Origin: Streptomyces bobili
GTDB taxonomy: Bacteria > Actinomycetota > Actinomycetes > Streptomycetales > Streptomycetaceae
DNA length: 35,569 bases
Reading direction: 5' to 3'
Assembly (NCBI RefSeq): GCF_002154575.1
Contig: NZ_MUBA01000251.1
Location: forward strand, 1-35,569
Under the pieces are notes generated by a model that saw only the letters and a program-made list of their open reading frames with translations, was not told the DNA's origin and ran no database searches. Shown here one piece after another: positions 13,256 through 21,542 of this stretch (positions are counted from its first letter, which is position 1; each line of letters begins with the position of its first letter). The position numbers and the translations under genes were made by a program.

Positions 13256-15702
13256 AGAGCCACCGCCTTGCCGTCGGCGCCGGTCGCGCCGCGCGTGAAC
13301 CGCGGGTGGATCAGCCCGACGCAGGTGTACGGCAGGTCACCGACCTCCTCCACCGGCACCCCGCGCTGTCCGGCCAGCAGCCGGACGTGGTCCAGGTCGG
13401 CGCCCGCCCCGGCTCGCGCCAGAATCTTCCACGGCACCCGGCGCAGCAGCACCCGGGTGGTCTCGCCCACGCCCGGCTTGACCAGGTTCACATCGTGGAT
13501 GCCGTACTCCTCGCTGATGCGCTCGACCGCGGCCCAGCCCTCCCAGGTCGGCTCCCGGTCGGCGGCGAGCAGCTCCTTCACCGTGGCGTCCACGGCCTCC
13601 GCGACCTCGGGGAAGCGGGCCGAGACGGCGTCCAGGAAGGCGCCCGAGAGGTCCGCTCCGGCCAGCTCGCGGTAGAACTTCGCGCCGTGGAAGTCGTCCG
13701 GGCCGACCAGGTCGGCGCGCAGCACGGTCCGCGATATCAGGCCGGACACCGTCGAGTTGAGGCAGGCGGAGGGGATCAGGAAGTCCTCGCGCGTGCCGTA
13801 GGTCCGCACGCAGGAGCCCGGGTCGGCCAGCACCGCGATGTCCGGGTCGAAGCCGATCGCGCCGCCCGCGGCCTCGAACTCCTTGACCGCCGCCGCCAGT
13901 TCCCGGCTGATGGCGCCCTTGCCGGTCCAGCCGTCGACGAAGACGACGTCCGCCGGGTCGTGGTGCTCGGCCAGCCAGCGCAGCGCGTTGGCGTCGATGC
14001 CCCGGCCGCGGACGATCGAGACCGCGTAGTGCGGCAGGTCGAGGCCGTGCCGGTGCCGGGCCCAGCGGCGCATCAGCACGCCGACCGGGGTGCCGGCGCG
14101 GGCCAGGGAGACGAGCACGGGCCGCGGGGACCGCTCGGCGATCACCAGTTCCGTCACCGCGCCGACGGCCTGCGCCAGCCGGGCCGCGGACGTCTCCAGG
14201 GCCGCGTGGAACAACTCCTGGTACTGCTCGCTGGGCTGGTACTCCACCGGCAGCGACTCCGCGTAGTGCGCGCCGCCGCTCTGGATGGCCTCCTCGCGCT
14301 CCTCGGTCGGCGCCTCAAGCGTCACGTCCGAGAGGTCCTGGAGCAGCCAGCCGACCTCCTCGGGCGCGTACGAGGAGAAGGCGGGACCACGGAGGGGGTC
14401 GGGCAGCATCGCGGACCTTTCGGGTACGTACAGCGGCTCGGGGACGTAACTGGGCACGACCGCGAGGACGACGTGCGGGGTGTGCGCGGCGAGCCGGTCC
14501 AGGAGGCCGCCGGGGGCGTGCAGCGCGGGGGTGTCGGCGGCGGAGTCGACGACGGCCACCACGGCGTCGAAGCCGGCGCCCGCGATGTTGTAGGCGTAGC
14601 GCTCGCCGGGGCCGTCGGCCGGATCGTCGTGGGCGGGGAAGACGATCCGGCTGCGTATCGCGTAGCCGGGGTCGTCGACCGCGAGGACGGGTGAGCGGGT
14701 GGTGGTGGAGAAGCGCACCTCGGCGGCCGTGACCTGCTCCAGTTCACGGGCCAGCCGCAGCGGGGCGTACATCAGCTCCTCGAAGCCCAGGACGTGCACC
14801 CGGCGTGCGCCCTCGGGCAGGGCATCGGCGAGCCGTGCCGCCATCGCGGGCAGGGCAGCCTCCAGCCGGGTCCGGTGCTGCGGGGTGAAGCCGTGCCGGC
14901 CGCCGTCGGGGAGGCCGCGGGGCCAGCGCAGGTCGGCCCGTACGACGCGGCCGGTGGCGGCGGGCCGGGCGGGGTCCGTCATGGCCGGCTCGTGCCGTGC
15001 GACGAGTTCCTGGCCCTTCTCCAGCACCCCCTCGGGGAGCCCGACCGTGCCGGAGGCCGCCGTCACCAGGTCGACGCGGGCGTCGATCTCGCGGGCGAAG
15101 GCCTCCAGGCGGCCGGCGTCGGCCGGGGAGCGCATGTCGACCAGGGCGACGACGACGTACCGGCGGCGCGGGTAGCGCTCGTGCAGGTCGCGGATGGTGT
15201 TGAGGACGGTGTTGCCGGTGGAGAACTCGTCGTCGACGAGTACCAGCGGGCCGTCCCCGACGAGCAGCGCCGGGTCCTCCGGCAGCAGCAGGTGGGAGGT
15301 GGCGTGCGAGTGGGACTCCTCGAAGCCGCCCGCCGGGACGACGCCGGGGACGGGGCGCCGGGTGGAGTGCAGGTAGGGCGCCCGGCCGATGCCGTCGGCG
15401 ACGGAGTGGCCGAGGCCGGTGGCCGTCTCCGCGTACCCGAGGACGACGGCCTCGGCGGCCTCCTCGCCGAGCAGCTCGCCCACCCGGCGGCCCAGGGCGA
15501 AGCCGTGGCCGTAGACCACGGAGGGCGCCTGTGGCACGTGCTTGCCCAGCACGTTCGAGACGAGCAGGTGGGCCCGCTTGGGGTTGCGGCGCAGGGCCAG
15601 CCCGAGCAGCCCGGTCAGCTCGTCGTCGCCCTCGAGGCGGACGCCGAGCCGCTCGGCGACCCAGCTCCCGGACCAGACCCCGTCGTTCACTGCGTTGTTC
15701 AT
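13252..15702 (-). CDS. Fused double phosphoribosyltransferase: PRTase-TRSP half plus StiP/PRTase-PELOTA half
   Basis: 816 aa. The N-terminal half (about 10-460) has a type I PRTase core with PRPP loop VLVDDEFSTGNT (154-165), then a TRSP domain carrying the name-giving T335-R-S-P338. The C-terminal half (about 470-816) is a second PRTase of the StiP family with PRPP loop VVFVDGWTGKGA (586-597), conserved Cys631 and Cys647, and a PELOTA-like RNA-binding-type end (about 740-803). In many genomes the two halves are separate genes. It would use PRPP to make an N-ribosyl or nucleoside-like product; the StiP 'cysteine protease' name is a historical annotation. AGGGAC lies upstream of ATG 15702. It is 86 bp downstream of the lyase gene and overlaps the HAD gene by 4 bp. 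Confidence 0.88.
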   Translation of the reverse strand: MNNAVNDGVWSGSWVAERLGVRLEGDDELTGLLGLALRRNPKRAHLLVSNVLGKHVPQAPSVVYGHGFALGRRVGELLGEEAAEAVVLGYAETATGLGHSVADGIGRAPYLHSTRRPVPGVVPAGGFEESHSHATSHLLLPEDPALLVGDGPLVLVDDEFSTGNTVLNTIRDLHERYPRRRYVVVALVDMRSPADAGRLEAFAREIDARVDLVTAASGTVGLPEGVLEKGQELVARHEPAMTDPARPAATGRVVRADLRWPRGLPDGGRHGFTPQHRTRLEAALPAMAARLADALPEGARRVHVLGFEELMYAPLRLARELEQVTAAEVRFSTTTRSPVLAVDDPGYAIRSRIVFPAHDDPADGPGERYAYNIAGAGFDAVVAVVDSAADTPALHAPGGLLDRLAAHTPHVVLAVVPSYVPEPLYVPERSAMLPDPLRGPAFSSYAPEEVGWLLQDLSDVTLEAPTEEREEAIQSGGAHYAESLPVEYQPSEQYQELFHAALETSAARLAQAVGAVTELVIAERSPRPVLVSLARAGTPVGVLMRRWARHRHGLDLPHYAVSIVRGRGIDANALRWLAEHHDPADVVFVDGWTGKGAISRELAAAVKEFEAAGGAIGFDPDIAVLADPGSCVRTYGTREDFLIPSACLNSTVSGLISRTVLRADLVGPDDFHGAKFYRELAGADLSGAFLDAVSARFPEVAEAVDATVKELLAADREPTWEGWAAVERISEEYGIHDVNLVKPGVGETTRVLLRRVPWKILARAGAGADLDHVRLLAGQRGVPVEEVGDLPYTCVGLIHPRFTRGATGADGKAVAL

Positions 15703-15788
15703 GCGTCCCTATGTCGTGAGGAATGGTGGTGCCGGTGATGCGGTCGGTTCCGGCGGTGCGCGCGGTGGTGCGCTCGGTGATGCGCGGG

Positions 15789-16955
15789 TCAGCCGGGGAT
15801 GCCCGCGGCGAGCAGGTCGACGAAGCTGACGTCCTCGTGCGCGACGCCGAAGACCTCGGCGCGCAGCATGGTCCGCTCGGCCCAGGCCCGGTGCGGCTTC
15901 ACCTCGTTCATCTTGTTCGTGTACGCCGACCTCAGGACGCCACCGCCGCCGCGCTCCGGCCGCAGGATGTCCGCCGCGTCGCCGTACTCCTCGTGGCTGA
16001 CCACGGACAGCGCGTGCACGGCCGGTACGTGCGAGGGGTGGATGCAGGTCTTGCCCAGCAGACCGTTGGCGTGGTCGAGGGAGATCTCGCGCAGCAGTCC
16101 GTCCATCGCGTGTTCGATCAGTTTCTCACGCAGCTCGACGGCCTGTCCTTCCAGGAAGGGACTGTGCCGCAGCATCGGCTTGAACATGCGCTCGGGGACC
16201 CGGAAGTACTCCCAGACCGGCCCGGTCACCGTGAAGCCGGTGCCGTCGGCCCGCCCCAGCATGTTCACCACGTCGGCGATCACGGAAGCGACGATCTGGA
16301 CGTCGTAGGCGGTCATGTCGGGCGCCCGGCGCAGGCCGTACGACGAGCAGAAGTCGGTGACGCCGAGGCGCAGCGCGAGAACCCGGCTGCGGTACTTCTC
16401 GACGGCGCGGGCAATGCCCTCCAGGGCGTCCACCCGCGACTCGCGGTACATCAGCTCGGGGGTCTCCAGGACGGGCATGCCGAACAGCCGCCGGCCGCTC
16501 GCCAGCTCGGCGCCGGCCAGGGCCTCCAGGAACGGGATGCCGCGTTCCTCCGTGAACTTCGGGAACACGAAACCGCTGAGCAGCCGCACGGCCGGGCCGA
16601 GGCGCCGGACCAGGTCCGGGATCTGCTCGGGGGTGCGGATGCGGATGAACAGCAGCGGCGGCTCCAGGCCGGGGCGGGCGGCCAGGTCCGTGAACTGGCG
16701 GACGAGGTTCTCCTCGCCCTCCTCCACGTCCTCGTCGCCGATGGAGTCCTCCAGGCACAGCACCATGGACACGACGCCACGCCCGGTCTGCTTCAGGATG
16801 TCCTCGGCCAGCCGGGGCCGGGTGGCCGGGCTGTAGAGCGTGGCCCCGAGAGCGGCGGACAGCACCCGGGCCGACGAGTCCGCGTCGAACGAACACGGCT
16901 CCCGGTGGAACAGTCGCTGCCGCACCTCAGGGGCGAGGTGCCCGAAATGACGCAT
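15789..16955 (-). CDS. HpcH/HpaI aldolase / citrate-lyase-beta (CitE)-like enzyme of the Ter operon
   Basis: 388 aa, longer than a plain CitE (about 290). The TIM-barrel motifs of the family are present: VLCLEDS (65-71; acidic metal or CoA region), FIRIRTPE (103-110; substrate-binding Arg), FVFPKF (129-134) and GMPVLETPELMY (159-170; metal-binding Glu164). The family makes or breaks C-C bonds of acyl-CoA-like or oxo-acid substrates with Mg2+. ATG 16955 has GGGGGAG just upstream. It is the first gene of the minus-strand operon with the PRTase fusion and HAD phosphatase, divergent from a TerD gene. By context it should supply or tailor a precursor of the Ter metabolite; the true substrate is unknown. 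Confidence 0.88.
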   Translation of the reverse strand: MRHFGHLAPEVRQRLFHREPCSFDADSSARVLSAALGATLYSPATRPRLAEDILKQTGRGVVSMVLCLEDSIGDEDVEEGEENLVRQFTDLAARPGLEPPLLFIRIRTPEQIPDLVRRLGPAVRLLSGFVFPKFTEERGIPFLEALAGAELASGRRLFGMPVLETPELMYRESRVDALEGIARAVEKYRSRVLALRLGVTDFCSSYGLRRAPDMTAYDVQIVASVIADVVNMLGRADGTGFTVTGPVWEYFRVPERMFKPMLRHSPFLEGQAVELREKLIEHAMDGLLREISLDHANGLLGKTCIHPSHVPAVHALSVVSHEEYGDAADILRPERGGGGVLRSAYTNKMNEVKPHRAWAERTMLRAEVFGVAHEDVSFVDLLAAGIPG

Positions 16956-17180
16956 ATATCTCCCCCGTGGTGCAAGTCGAGCGTGTGGATTCGGCAAGAG
17001 GTGGCCGGTAATAGTACGTAGAGACCCATGTCCTGGGTTCCCACCGGTCATGAATTTCAGGTAACTCCAGGTAGCACAGAACGGCACAACCCGGCACGGC
17101 CCGGCATCGTCCGCTACGGGAGTGCCGGTTGCCGTCTACCCGCATTGTCGTGAGCAGAACCGAGAGGGCAGGATGAGCGC
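16956..17180. promoter_or_regulatory. Divergent promoter region between the Ter biosynthetic operon and terD
   Basis: 225 bp between divergent starts. On the minus strand GTACTATT (about 17019-17012) could be a -10. GGGAAC (17042-17037) followed about 19 bp later by GTA resembles, loosely, the thiol-oxidative-stress SigR pattern GGGAAT-N18-GTT. ACCCA-tgtcc-TGGGT (17024-17038) is an inverted repeat inside it. None of these is certain. Confidence 0.35.
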
Positions 17181-17954
17181 ATGACGCACGCGATGCTGAA
17201 GGGGTCGAACGTCCCGCTGAAGGCCACCACGGTACGGGCCGTGCTGCGCTGGACACCCGGGCAGGGGGTCCCGGACGTCGACGCCTCCGCGCTGCTCCTC
17301 GGCCCCGAGGGTCGTGTGCGATCCGACGAGGACTTCGTCTTCTACAACCAGCCCCGGCACCCCTCCGGGAAGGTCTGGCGGCTCGGCAAGAAGCGGAGCG
17401 CCGAGGGCCTCACCGAGACGATCCAGACAGATCTGGCCGGTGTCGAGTCCGACGTCGGCCAGATTCTCCTGGTCGCTTCGGCGGACGGCGCCACCTTCGA
17501 CCGCGTACGCGCCCTCAGCATCCTGCTGTACGACGCGGCGACCGCCGAGGGTGAGCCGCTGGCCACGTTCGACATCCGCCCGGAGACCGGTGAGGAGACC
17601 GCGCTGATCTGCGGCGAGCTGTACCGCCGCGGGGAGGGCTGGAAGTTCCGCGCGCTCGGCGAGGGCTATTCCAACGGTCTCAAGGGCCTCGCCACGGACT
17701 TCGGCATCTCCGTCGACGAGTCGGAGGAGGCCGCCGCCGACGCGGACGCGGACGCCGGCTCCACGCCCAGCCTCTCCCAGCCGCTGCCGCCGGAGCAGCC
17801 CACGGCAGGCGTCCCGCAGCAGCCCGCCGCCTACGGCTTCCCCCCGTCCCTGCCGACGTACGGCTACGGCTATCCGGACGCGGCGCCGGCCGGGTCGGCC
17901 CCCGCGGGGGAGTTCCGCATGCCGCCGCAGGGGCCGCAGTTCATCGGCCGGTGA
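17181..17954 (+). CDS. TerD-family protein with degenerate acidic loop and disordered Pro/Gln/Tyr tail
   Basis: 257 aa. Residues 1-178 form a TerD domain: [25 protein letters not shown], then the C-terminal consensus [31 protein letters not shown]. In classical TerD proteins the middle loop reads [18 protein letters not shown] and supplies Ca2+ ligands; here it is [15 protein letters not shown], basic instead of acidic. Residues 180-257 are low-complexity, first Asp/Ala/Glu-rich and then Pro, Gln, Gly and Tyr-rich, probably disordered. ATG 17181 is taken because the TerD fold begins right after it. It is divergent from the lyase operon. It is likely a Ter-complex component that has lost part of its Ca2+ sensing; partner unknown. 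Confidence 0.9.
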   Translation: MTHAMLKGSNVPLKATTVRAVLRWTPGQGVPDVDASALLLGPEGRVRSDEDFVFYNQPRHPSGKVWRLGKKRSAEGLTETIQTDLAGVESDVGQILLVASADGATFDRVRALSILLYDAATAEGEPLATFDIRPETGEETALICGELYRRGEGWKFRALGEGYSNGLKGLATDFGISVDESEEAAADADADAGSTPSLSQPLPPEQPTAGVPQQPAAYGFPPSLPTYGYGYPDAAPAGSAPAGEFRMPPQGPQFIGR

Positions 17955-17980
17955 GGACGACCGGGGGCGACCGGGGCGAC

Positions 17981-17997
17981 CGGGCCTAGCGCCCGGC
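17981..17997. terminator. Small hairpin between convergent terD and terA-like genes
   Basis: CCGGGC-ctagc-GCCCGG overlaps the stop of the TerA-like gene. It is preceded by three GACCGGGG-type direct repeats (about 17959-17985). A weak bidirectional terminator is plausible. Confidence 0.4.
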
Positions 17998-18723
17998 CTT
18001 CGTCTTGTAGCCTCGCCCCCACTGCAGCCCCCACCCGTACAGCCGGTCCAGCTCGGCCTGGAAGCCGTACACGAAGCGCACCTCGCGCCGGACCATCATC
18101 TCGCCCTTCACGTTCTCGATCATGACCACGGCGCAGGAGCGGGCCTGGGGGTGCCGCTCGTCGAGGCCTATCTCGATGCGCGGCCCGTTGCTCGGGTAGA
18201 GCGTGACGATCGCGTGCGTACGGTCGAAGGCCGGCGTCTGGTCGTAGATGTAGACGAAGACCAGCAGGCGCTTGATGGAGTCCCGGTGGTCCAGGTTGAC
18301 GTAGATCGTCTCGCCGGACGCGGACCCGAACCGGTCGTCACCGCTCAGTTTCACGAACGGCGCCGCGTTGATCTCGCCGAGCAGGCCGCCCAGCGGCTGG
18401 ACGACGCCCTTCGTCCCGTCCGCCAGCTCGTACAGACAGCCCAGGTCGAGGTCGACGTTGACCATGCTCTGGCTGTGTCCGACGACCTCCGGCGGGCGCA
18501 GCGCCTTCAGAGGGTGGCGCAGCAGGCTCTCCCGCGAGTTGCCCCCGAAGTCCGAGGTACGCATCCGCCACGCCAGGTTGATGCGCAGGTGCCCGGTGGC
18601 GGCGTCCTGCTTGGTGAGCGAGACCTGGCTGTGCCGTTTGGTCAGCTCTATCGCGTTGCTCGCCGCACTGCCCGAGTCGAAGTCGGCAGCCCTGCCGGGC
18701 CAGAGTCCGTCGAAGAAGCCCAT
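17986..18723 (-). CDS. TerD-superfamily protein, TerA-like
   Basis: 245 aa from ATG 18723, with GGGGGCGG upstream. The start MGFFDGLWPGR is followed by ELTKRHSQVSLTKQ, a TerA/TerD-type entry, and the core has the diagnostic VDLDLGCLYELADG with GLLGEINAAPFVKLSGDDR and a YVNLDH metal-binding-like segment. The C-terminal half contains the TerD-like strand FVYIYDQTPAFDRTHAIVTLY. It lacks the GDN-TGEG loop of TerD. TerA family members are cytosolic beta-sandwich proteins predicted to work in membrane-associated Ter complexes. It is the last gene of the minus-strand series TerD, TerD, DUF475, TerA-like, 129 bp after DUF475 with a hairpin in the gap. Confidence 0.85.
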   Translation of the reverse strand: MGFFDGLWPGRAADFDSGSAASNAIELTKRHSQVSLTKQDAATGHLRINLAWRMRTSDFGGNSRESLLRHPLKALRPPEVVGHSQSMVNVDLDLGCLYELADGTKGVVQPLGGLLGEINAAPFVKLSGDDRFGSASGETIYVNLDHRDSIKRLLVFVYIYDQTPAFDRTHAIVTLYPSNGPRIEIGLDERHPQARSCAVVMIENVKGEMMVRREVRFVYGFQAELDRLYGWGLQWGRGYKTKAGR

Positions 18724-18790
18724 TACCGCCCCCAAGTTCCACGCCCGAAAACGCCTGTCCGCACAGTCCCCCCGGAAACGGCCGGCGGGA

Positions 18791-18819
18791 CGGCCCCGAG
18801 GACTGGTCCTCGACGGCCG
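18791..18819 (-). terminator. Hairpin downstream of the DUF475 gene
   Basis: CGGCC-cc-GAGGAC-tg-GTCCTC-gac-GGCCG, a 6-bp inner and 5-bp outer stem, beginning 33 bp after the DUF475 stop on the minus strand. Confidence 0.5.
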
Positions 18820-18852
18820 CCCCGCTCAGAGCGTTCCTCACCGGGAAGCTGA

Positions 18853-19995
18853 TCACACGCCGGACGACACCTCAGTCTTGTCGTCCGAGTCCGCCTTTCC
18901 CTCTGCCGCTGCCAGTGCCCGGTTGCGGCGCACGGAGGACCAGAAGGACCAGCCGATCAGAACCACACCGACCATGCCGGTGATGAACTCGTGGATCTCG
19001 TACTGGATGGTGATGAGCAGGATCACCGCGAGGGCGCCGATCGCGTAGTGCGCGCCGTGCTCCAGGTACACGTAGTCGTCGAGGGTGCCCTCGCGGACCA
19101 GGTACACGGTGAGCGACCGGACGTACATGGCGCCGATGCCGAGGCCGAGGGCCATCAGCACGATGTCGTTGGTGATGGCGAAGGCGCCGATCACACCGTC
19201 GAAGGAGAAGGACGCGTCCAGGACCTCGAGGTAGAGGAACATGAAGAAGGCGGCCTGGCCGGCCAGGACGATCGGGGCCTTCTTCTTGCCGGTGCGCGCG
19301 GCTTCCTCCTCGGCCTCGTGCTCGCGTTCCTCTTCTTCCTCCAGCTTGTTCTCGAAGTAGCCGGAGAGGCCGCCGACCACCATGTACGTGATCAGGCCGC
19401 CGATGCCGGAGAGCAGGACGGTCTCGGCCTTGTCCGCGGGCCCGGCGTGCAGGTGGGCGTGGGTGGCGAAGGTCATCGCGGTGACCAGCAGGACGATCAG
19501 GGCGATGCAGACCGACAGCATGTCGACCTTGCCCAGCTTGGCCAGCGGGCGCTCCAGCCAGCCGAGCCACTTGATGTCCCGGTCCTCGAAGATGAAGTCG
19601 AGGAAGATCATCAGCAGGAACATGCCGCCGAAGGCCGCGATCGCGGGGTGCGCGTCGGTGACCAGCTGCTCGTAGCGGTCCTTGTCGGTCAGGGCGAGGT
19701 CGACGGCCTCGATCGGCCCGAGCTGGGCGCTGATCGCGACGATCACGACCGGGAAGACCAACCGCATGCCGAAGACGGCGATCAGCACGCCGATGGTGAG
19801 GAAGATGCGCTGCCAGAAGGCATTCATCTTCTTCAGGATCCCGGCGTTGACTACTGCGTTGTCGAAGGACAGCGAGATCTCGAGGACGGACAGGATCGCC
19901 ACGACACCGAGACCGGTCCACCCCCCGTAGAACACCGCTGCGACGAGGCCGAGCGCGGTGACCGCGAACGACCACCCGAAGGTTTTCAGAACCAC
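18853..19995 (-). CDS. DUF475 integral membrane protein, TerC-like
   Basis: 380 aa from GTG 19995. About eight to nine membrane helices are present. Two TerC-type signature repeats are visible: SVLEISLSFDNAVVNAGIL (about 36-54) and LEVLDASFSFDGVIGAFAI in the second half, each with an acidic residue inside a helix, as in TerC/MntP/CaCA-like cation transporters. Between the halves are a histidine cluster HAHLHAG and a long acidic cytosolic stretch ENKLEEEEEREHEAEEEA, both potential metal-binding sites. Family knowledge: TerC proteins export Mn2+ or load secreted enzymes with metals; DUF475 itself is untested. It is flanked by TerD and TerA-like genes on the same strand, consistent with a membrane partner of TerD proteins. 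Confidence 0.9.
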   Translation of the reverse strand: MVLKTFGWSFAVTALGLVAAVFYGGWTGLGVVAILSVLEISLSFDNAVVNAGILKKMNAFWQRIFLTIGVLIAVFGMRLVFPVVIVAISAQLGPIEAVDLALTDKDRYEQLVTDAHPAIAAFGGMFLLMIFLDFIFEDRDIKWLGWLERPLAKLGKVDMLSVCIALIVLLVTAMTFATHAHLHAGPADKAETVLLSGIGGLITYMVVGGLSGYFENKLEEEEEREHEAEEEAARTGKKKAPIVLAGQAAFFMFLYLEVLDASFSFDGVIGAFAITNDIVLMALGLGIGAMYVRSLTVYLVREGTLDDYVYLEHGAHYAIGALAVILLITIQYEIHEFITGMVGVVLIGWSFWSSVRRNRALAAAEGKADSDDKTEVSSGV

Positions 19996-20027
19996 TGGCT
20001 ACCCAATCCTGTCTCTGGGCCCCGGTC

Positions 20028-20048
20028 CCCCCAAGCGAAGCCTGGGGG
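20028..20048 (-). terminator. Weak hairpin between terD and DUF475
   Basis: CCCCCA-a-GC-gaa-GC-c-TGGGGG lies in the 80-bp gap. It may attenuate transcription from terD into the membrane protein gene. Confidence 0.4.
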
Positions 20049-20075
20049 AGGGTTTCCCCCGCGCCGTACGCGGCT

Positions 20076-20651
20076 TTACGAAACGTTGACTCCGAAGTCA
20101 AGAGCGATGCCCCGCAAGCCCGACGCGTACCCCTGGCCCACCGCACGGAACTTCCACTCGCCCTGGTACCGGTAGAGCTCGCCGAAGATCATGGCCGTCT
20201 CGGTCGAAGCGTCCTCGCTGAGGTCGTACCGGGCGAGTTCCTGGCCGTCGGCCTGGTTCACGACGCGAATGAAAGCGTTGCTGACCTGGCCGAACGTCTG
20301 GCCGCGCTCGTCGGCCAGGTGGATGGACACGGGGAAGACGATCTTGTCGCACTGGGCGGGCACCGTGCCGAGGTCGACGATGAGCGACTCGTCGTCGCCG
20401 TCGCCCTCACCGGTGAGGTTGTCGCCGGTGTGCTCCACCGAGCCGTCGGGACTCTTGAGCTGGTTGTAGAAGACGAACCACTCGTCGCCCATGACCCGCC
20501 CGCCGGTGCACAGCAGCGCGCTGGCGTCCAGGTCGAAGGGGGCTCCGGTGGTGGAGCGCGCGTCCCAGCCGAGACCGACCATCACCTGAGTGAGGTTCGG
20601 CGCGACCTTGGACAGGGAGACGTTGCCTCCCTTGGCGAGCGTGACACCCAT
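20076..20651 (-). CDS. terD: TerD-family calcium-binding stress protein (downstream copy)
   Basis: 191 aa, the standard TerD length. It starts [15 protein letters not shown]. Ca2+-site residues are present: FDLDASALL (about 39-47) and the loop [20 protein letters not shown]. The C-terminal signature is [42 protein letters not shown]. TerD proteins are cytosolic beta-sandwich proteins that bind Ca2+ in two acidic clusters and are induced by stress; tellurite resistance is only one reported phenotype. It is about 70% identical by eye to the copy at 20776-21351, so it arose by tandem duplication. It differs in having cysteines (LLCTGG, AQCDK) that the other copy lacks. Confidence 0.95.
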   Translation of the reverse strand: MGVTLAKGGNVSLSKVAPNLTQVMVGLGWDARSTTGAPFDLDASALLCTGGRVMGDEWFVFYNQLKSPDGSVEHTGDNLTGEGDGDDESLIVDLGTVPAQCDKIVFPVSIHLADERGQTFGQVSNAFIRVVNQADGQELARYDLSEDASTETAMIFGELYRYQGEWKFRAVGQGYASGLRGIALDFGVNVS

Positions 20652-20694
20652 GTGCTGGTCCTCCCCTAGGCCGTGCTTCTTCGGTTGTCCTGCG

Positions 20695-20731
20695 CGTCCG
20701 GCGCCGCCCGTAAACGGTGCGGCGCCGGACG
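20695..20731 (-). terminator. Perfect 13-bp hairpin between the two terD genes
   Basis: CGTCCGGCGCCGC pairs with GCGGCGCCGGACG around an 11-base loop that itself contains CCGT/ACGG. It starts 45 bp after the stop of the upstream terD. It should end most transcripts of the first copy, so the second copy probably has its own promoter or is read through. Confidence 0.7.
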
Positions 20732-20775
20732 GAACCGTCACGTGATGAGCGACGGCGTCTCCTGGAGGGATCGGC

Positions 20776-21351
20776 TCAGACGTTGACGCCGAAGTCCTGC
20801 GCGATGCCTCGCAGGCCCGAGGCGTAGCCCTGGCCGATGGCGCGGAACTTCCACTCCGCGCCGTGCCGGTACAGCTCGCCGAAGACCATGGCGGTCTCCG
20901 TCGAGGCGTCCTCGCTGAGGTCGTACCGGGCGATCTCCGCCTCGCCGGCCTGGTTCACGACGCGGATGAACGCGTTGCGCACCTGGCCGAAGGACTGCTG
21001 GCGGTTCTCGGCGTCGTAGATCGAGACCGGGAAGACGATCTTCTCGACCTCCGGGGGTACGGCGGCGAGGTTGACCTTGATCTGCTCGTCGTCGCCCTCG
21101 CCCTCACCGGTGATGTTGTCGCCGGTGTGCTCGACGGAGCCGTCGGCGCTCTTGAGGTTGTTGAAGAAGACGAAGTTGGCGTCGCTGGCGACCTTGCCCG
21201 AGCTGTTCAGCAGCAGTGCGCTGGCGTCCAGGTCGAAGTCGGTACCGGTCGTGGTGCGGACGTCCCACCCCAGACCGACGATGACCGCGGTCAGGCCCGG
21301 GGCCTCCTTGGTCAGCGATACGTTGCCGCCCTTGCTGAGGCTGACTCCCAC
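20776..21351 (-). CDS. terD: TerD-family calcium-binding stress protein (upstream copy)
   Basis: 191 aa from GTG 21351, with TGGAGGACTC as ribosome binding site. It starts [19 protein letters not shown], which is close to textbook TerD/TerE. Acidic Ca2+-binding features are intact: [10 protein letters not shown] and [20 protein letters not shown]. The C-terminal consensus [27 protein letters not shown] is also complete. It has no cysteines and no extra domains. It is the first gene of the minus-strand series terD, terD, DUF475, terA-like. The 190 bp upstream probably hold its promoter, but no clear -35/-10 pair was identified. Confidence 0.95.
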   Translation of the reverse strand: MGVSLSKGGNVSLTKEAPGLTAVIVGLGWDVRTTTGTDFDLDASALLLNSSGKVASDANFVFFNNLKSADGSVEHTGDNITGEGEGDDEQIKVNLAAVPPEVEKIVFPVSIYDAENRQQSFGQVRNAFIRVVNQAGEAEIARYDLSEDASTETAMVFGELYRHGAEWKFRAIGQGYASGLRGIAQDFGVNV

Positions 21352-21542
21352 GAGTCCTCCATTGGTGTCCGGGGGCGGGGAGCCCCGTAGTGGTCGGATA
21401 TCGGATCAACGCTTCGATCCTAGTGAGGGGTTCCCGCACCCCGCAGGCCCTGGAGCCGAAGAATCACGGGGTGTCGGCCGGGTCGTCCACGAGAGGGCAC
21501 CGCGACCGCGGGACCCGCCGGGAACGCCGGTGGCGGCCGGGG

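Noticed and set aside
17181..21351. Tellurite resistance as the primary role of the Ter genes
   Set aside because: The name reflects a historical phenotype; the enzyme content points to a metabolite pathway and stress response.
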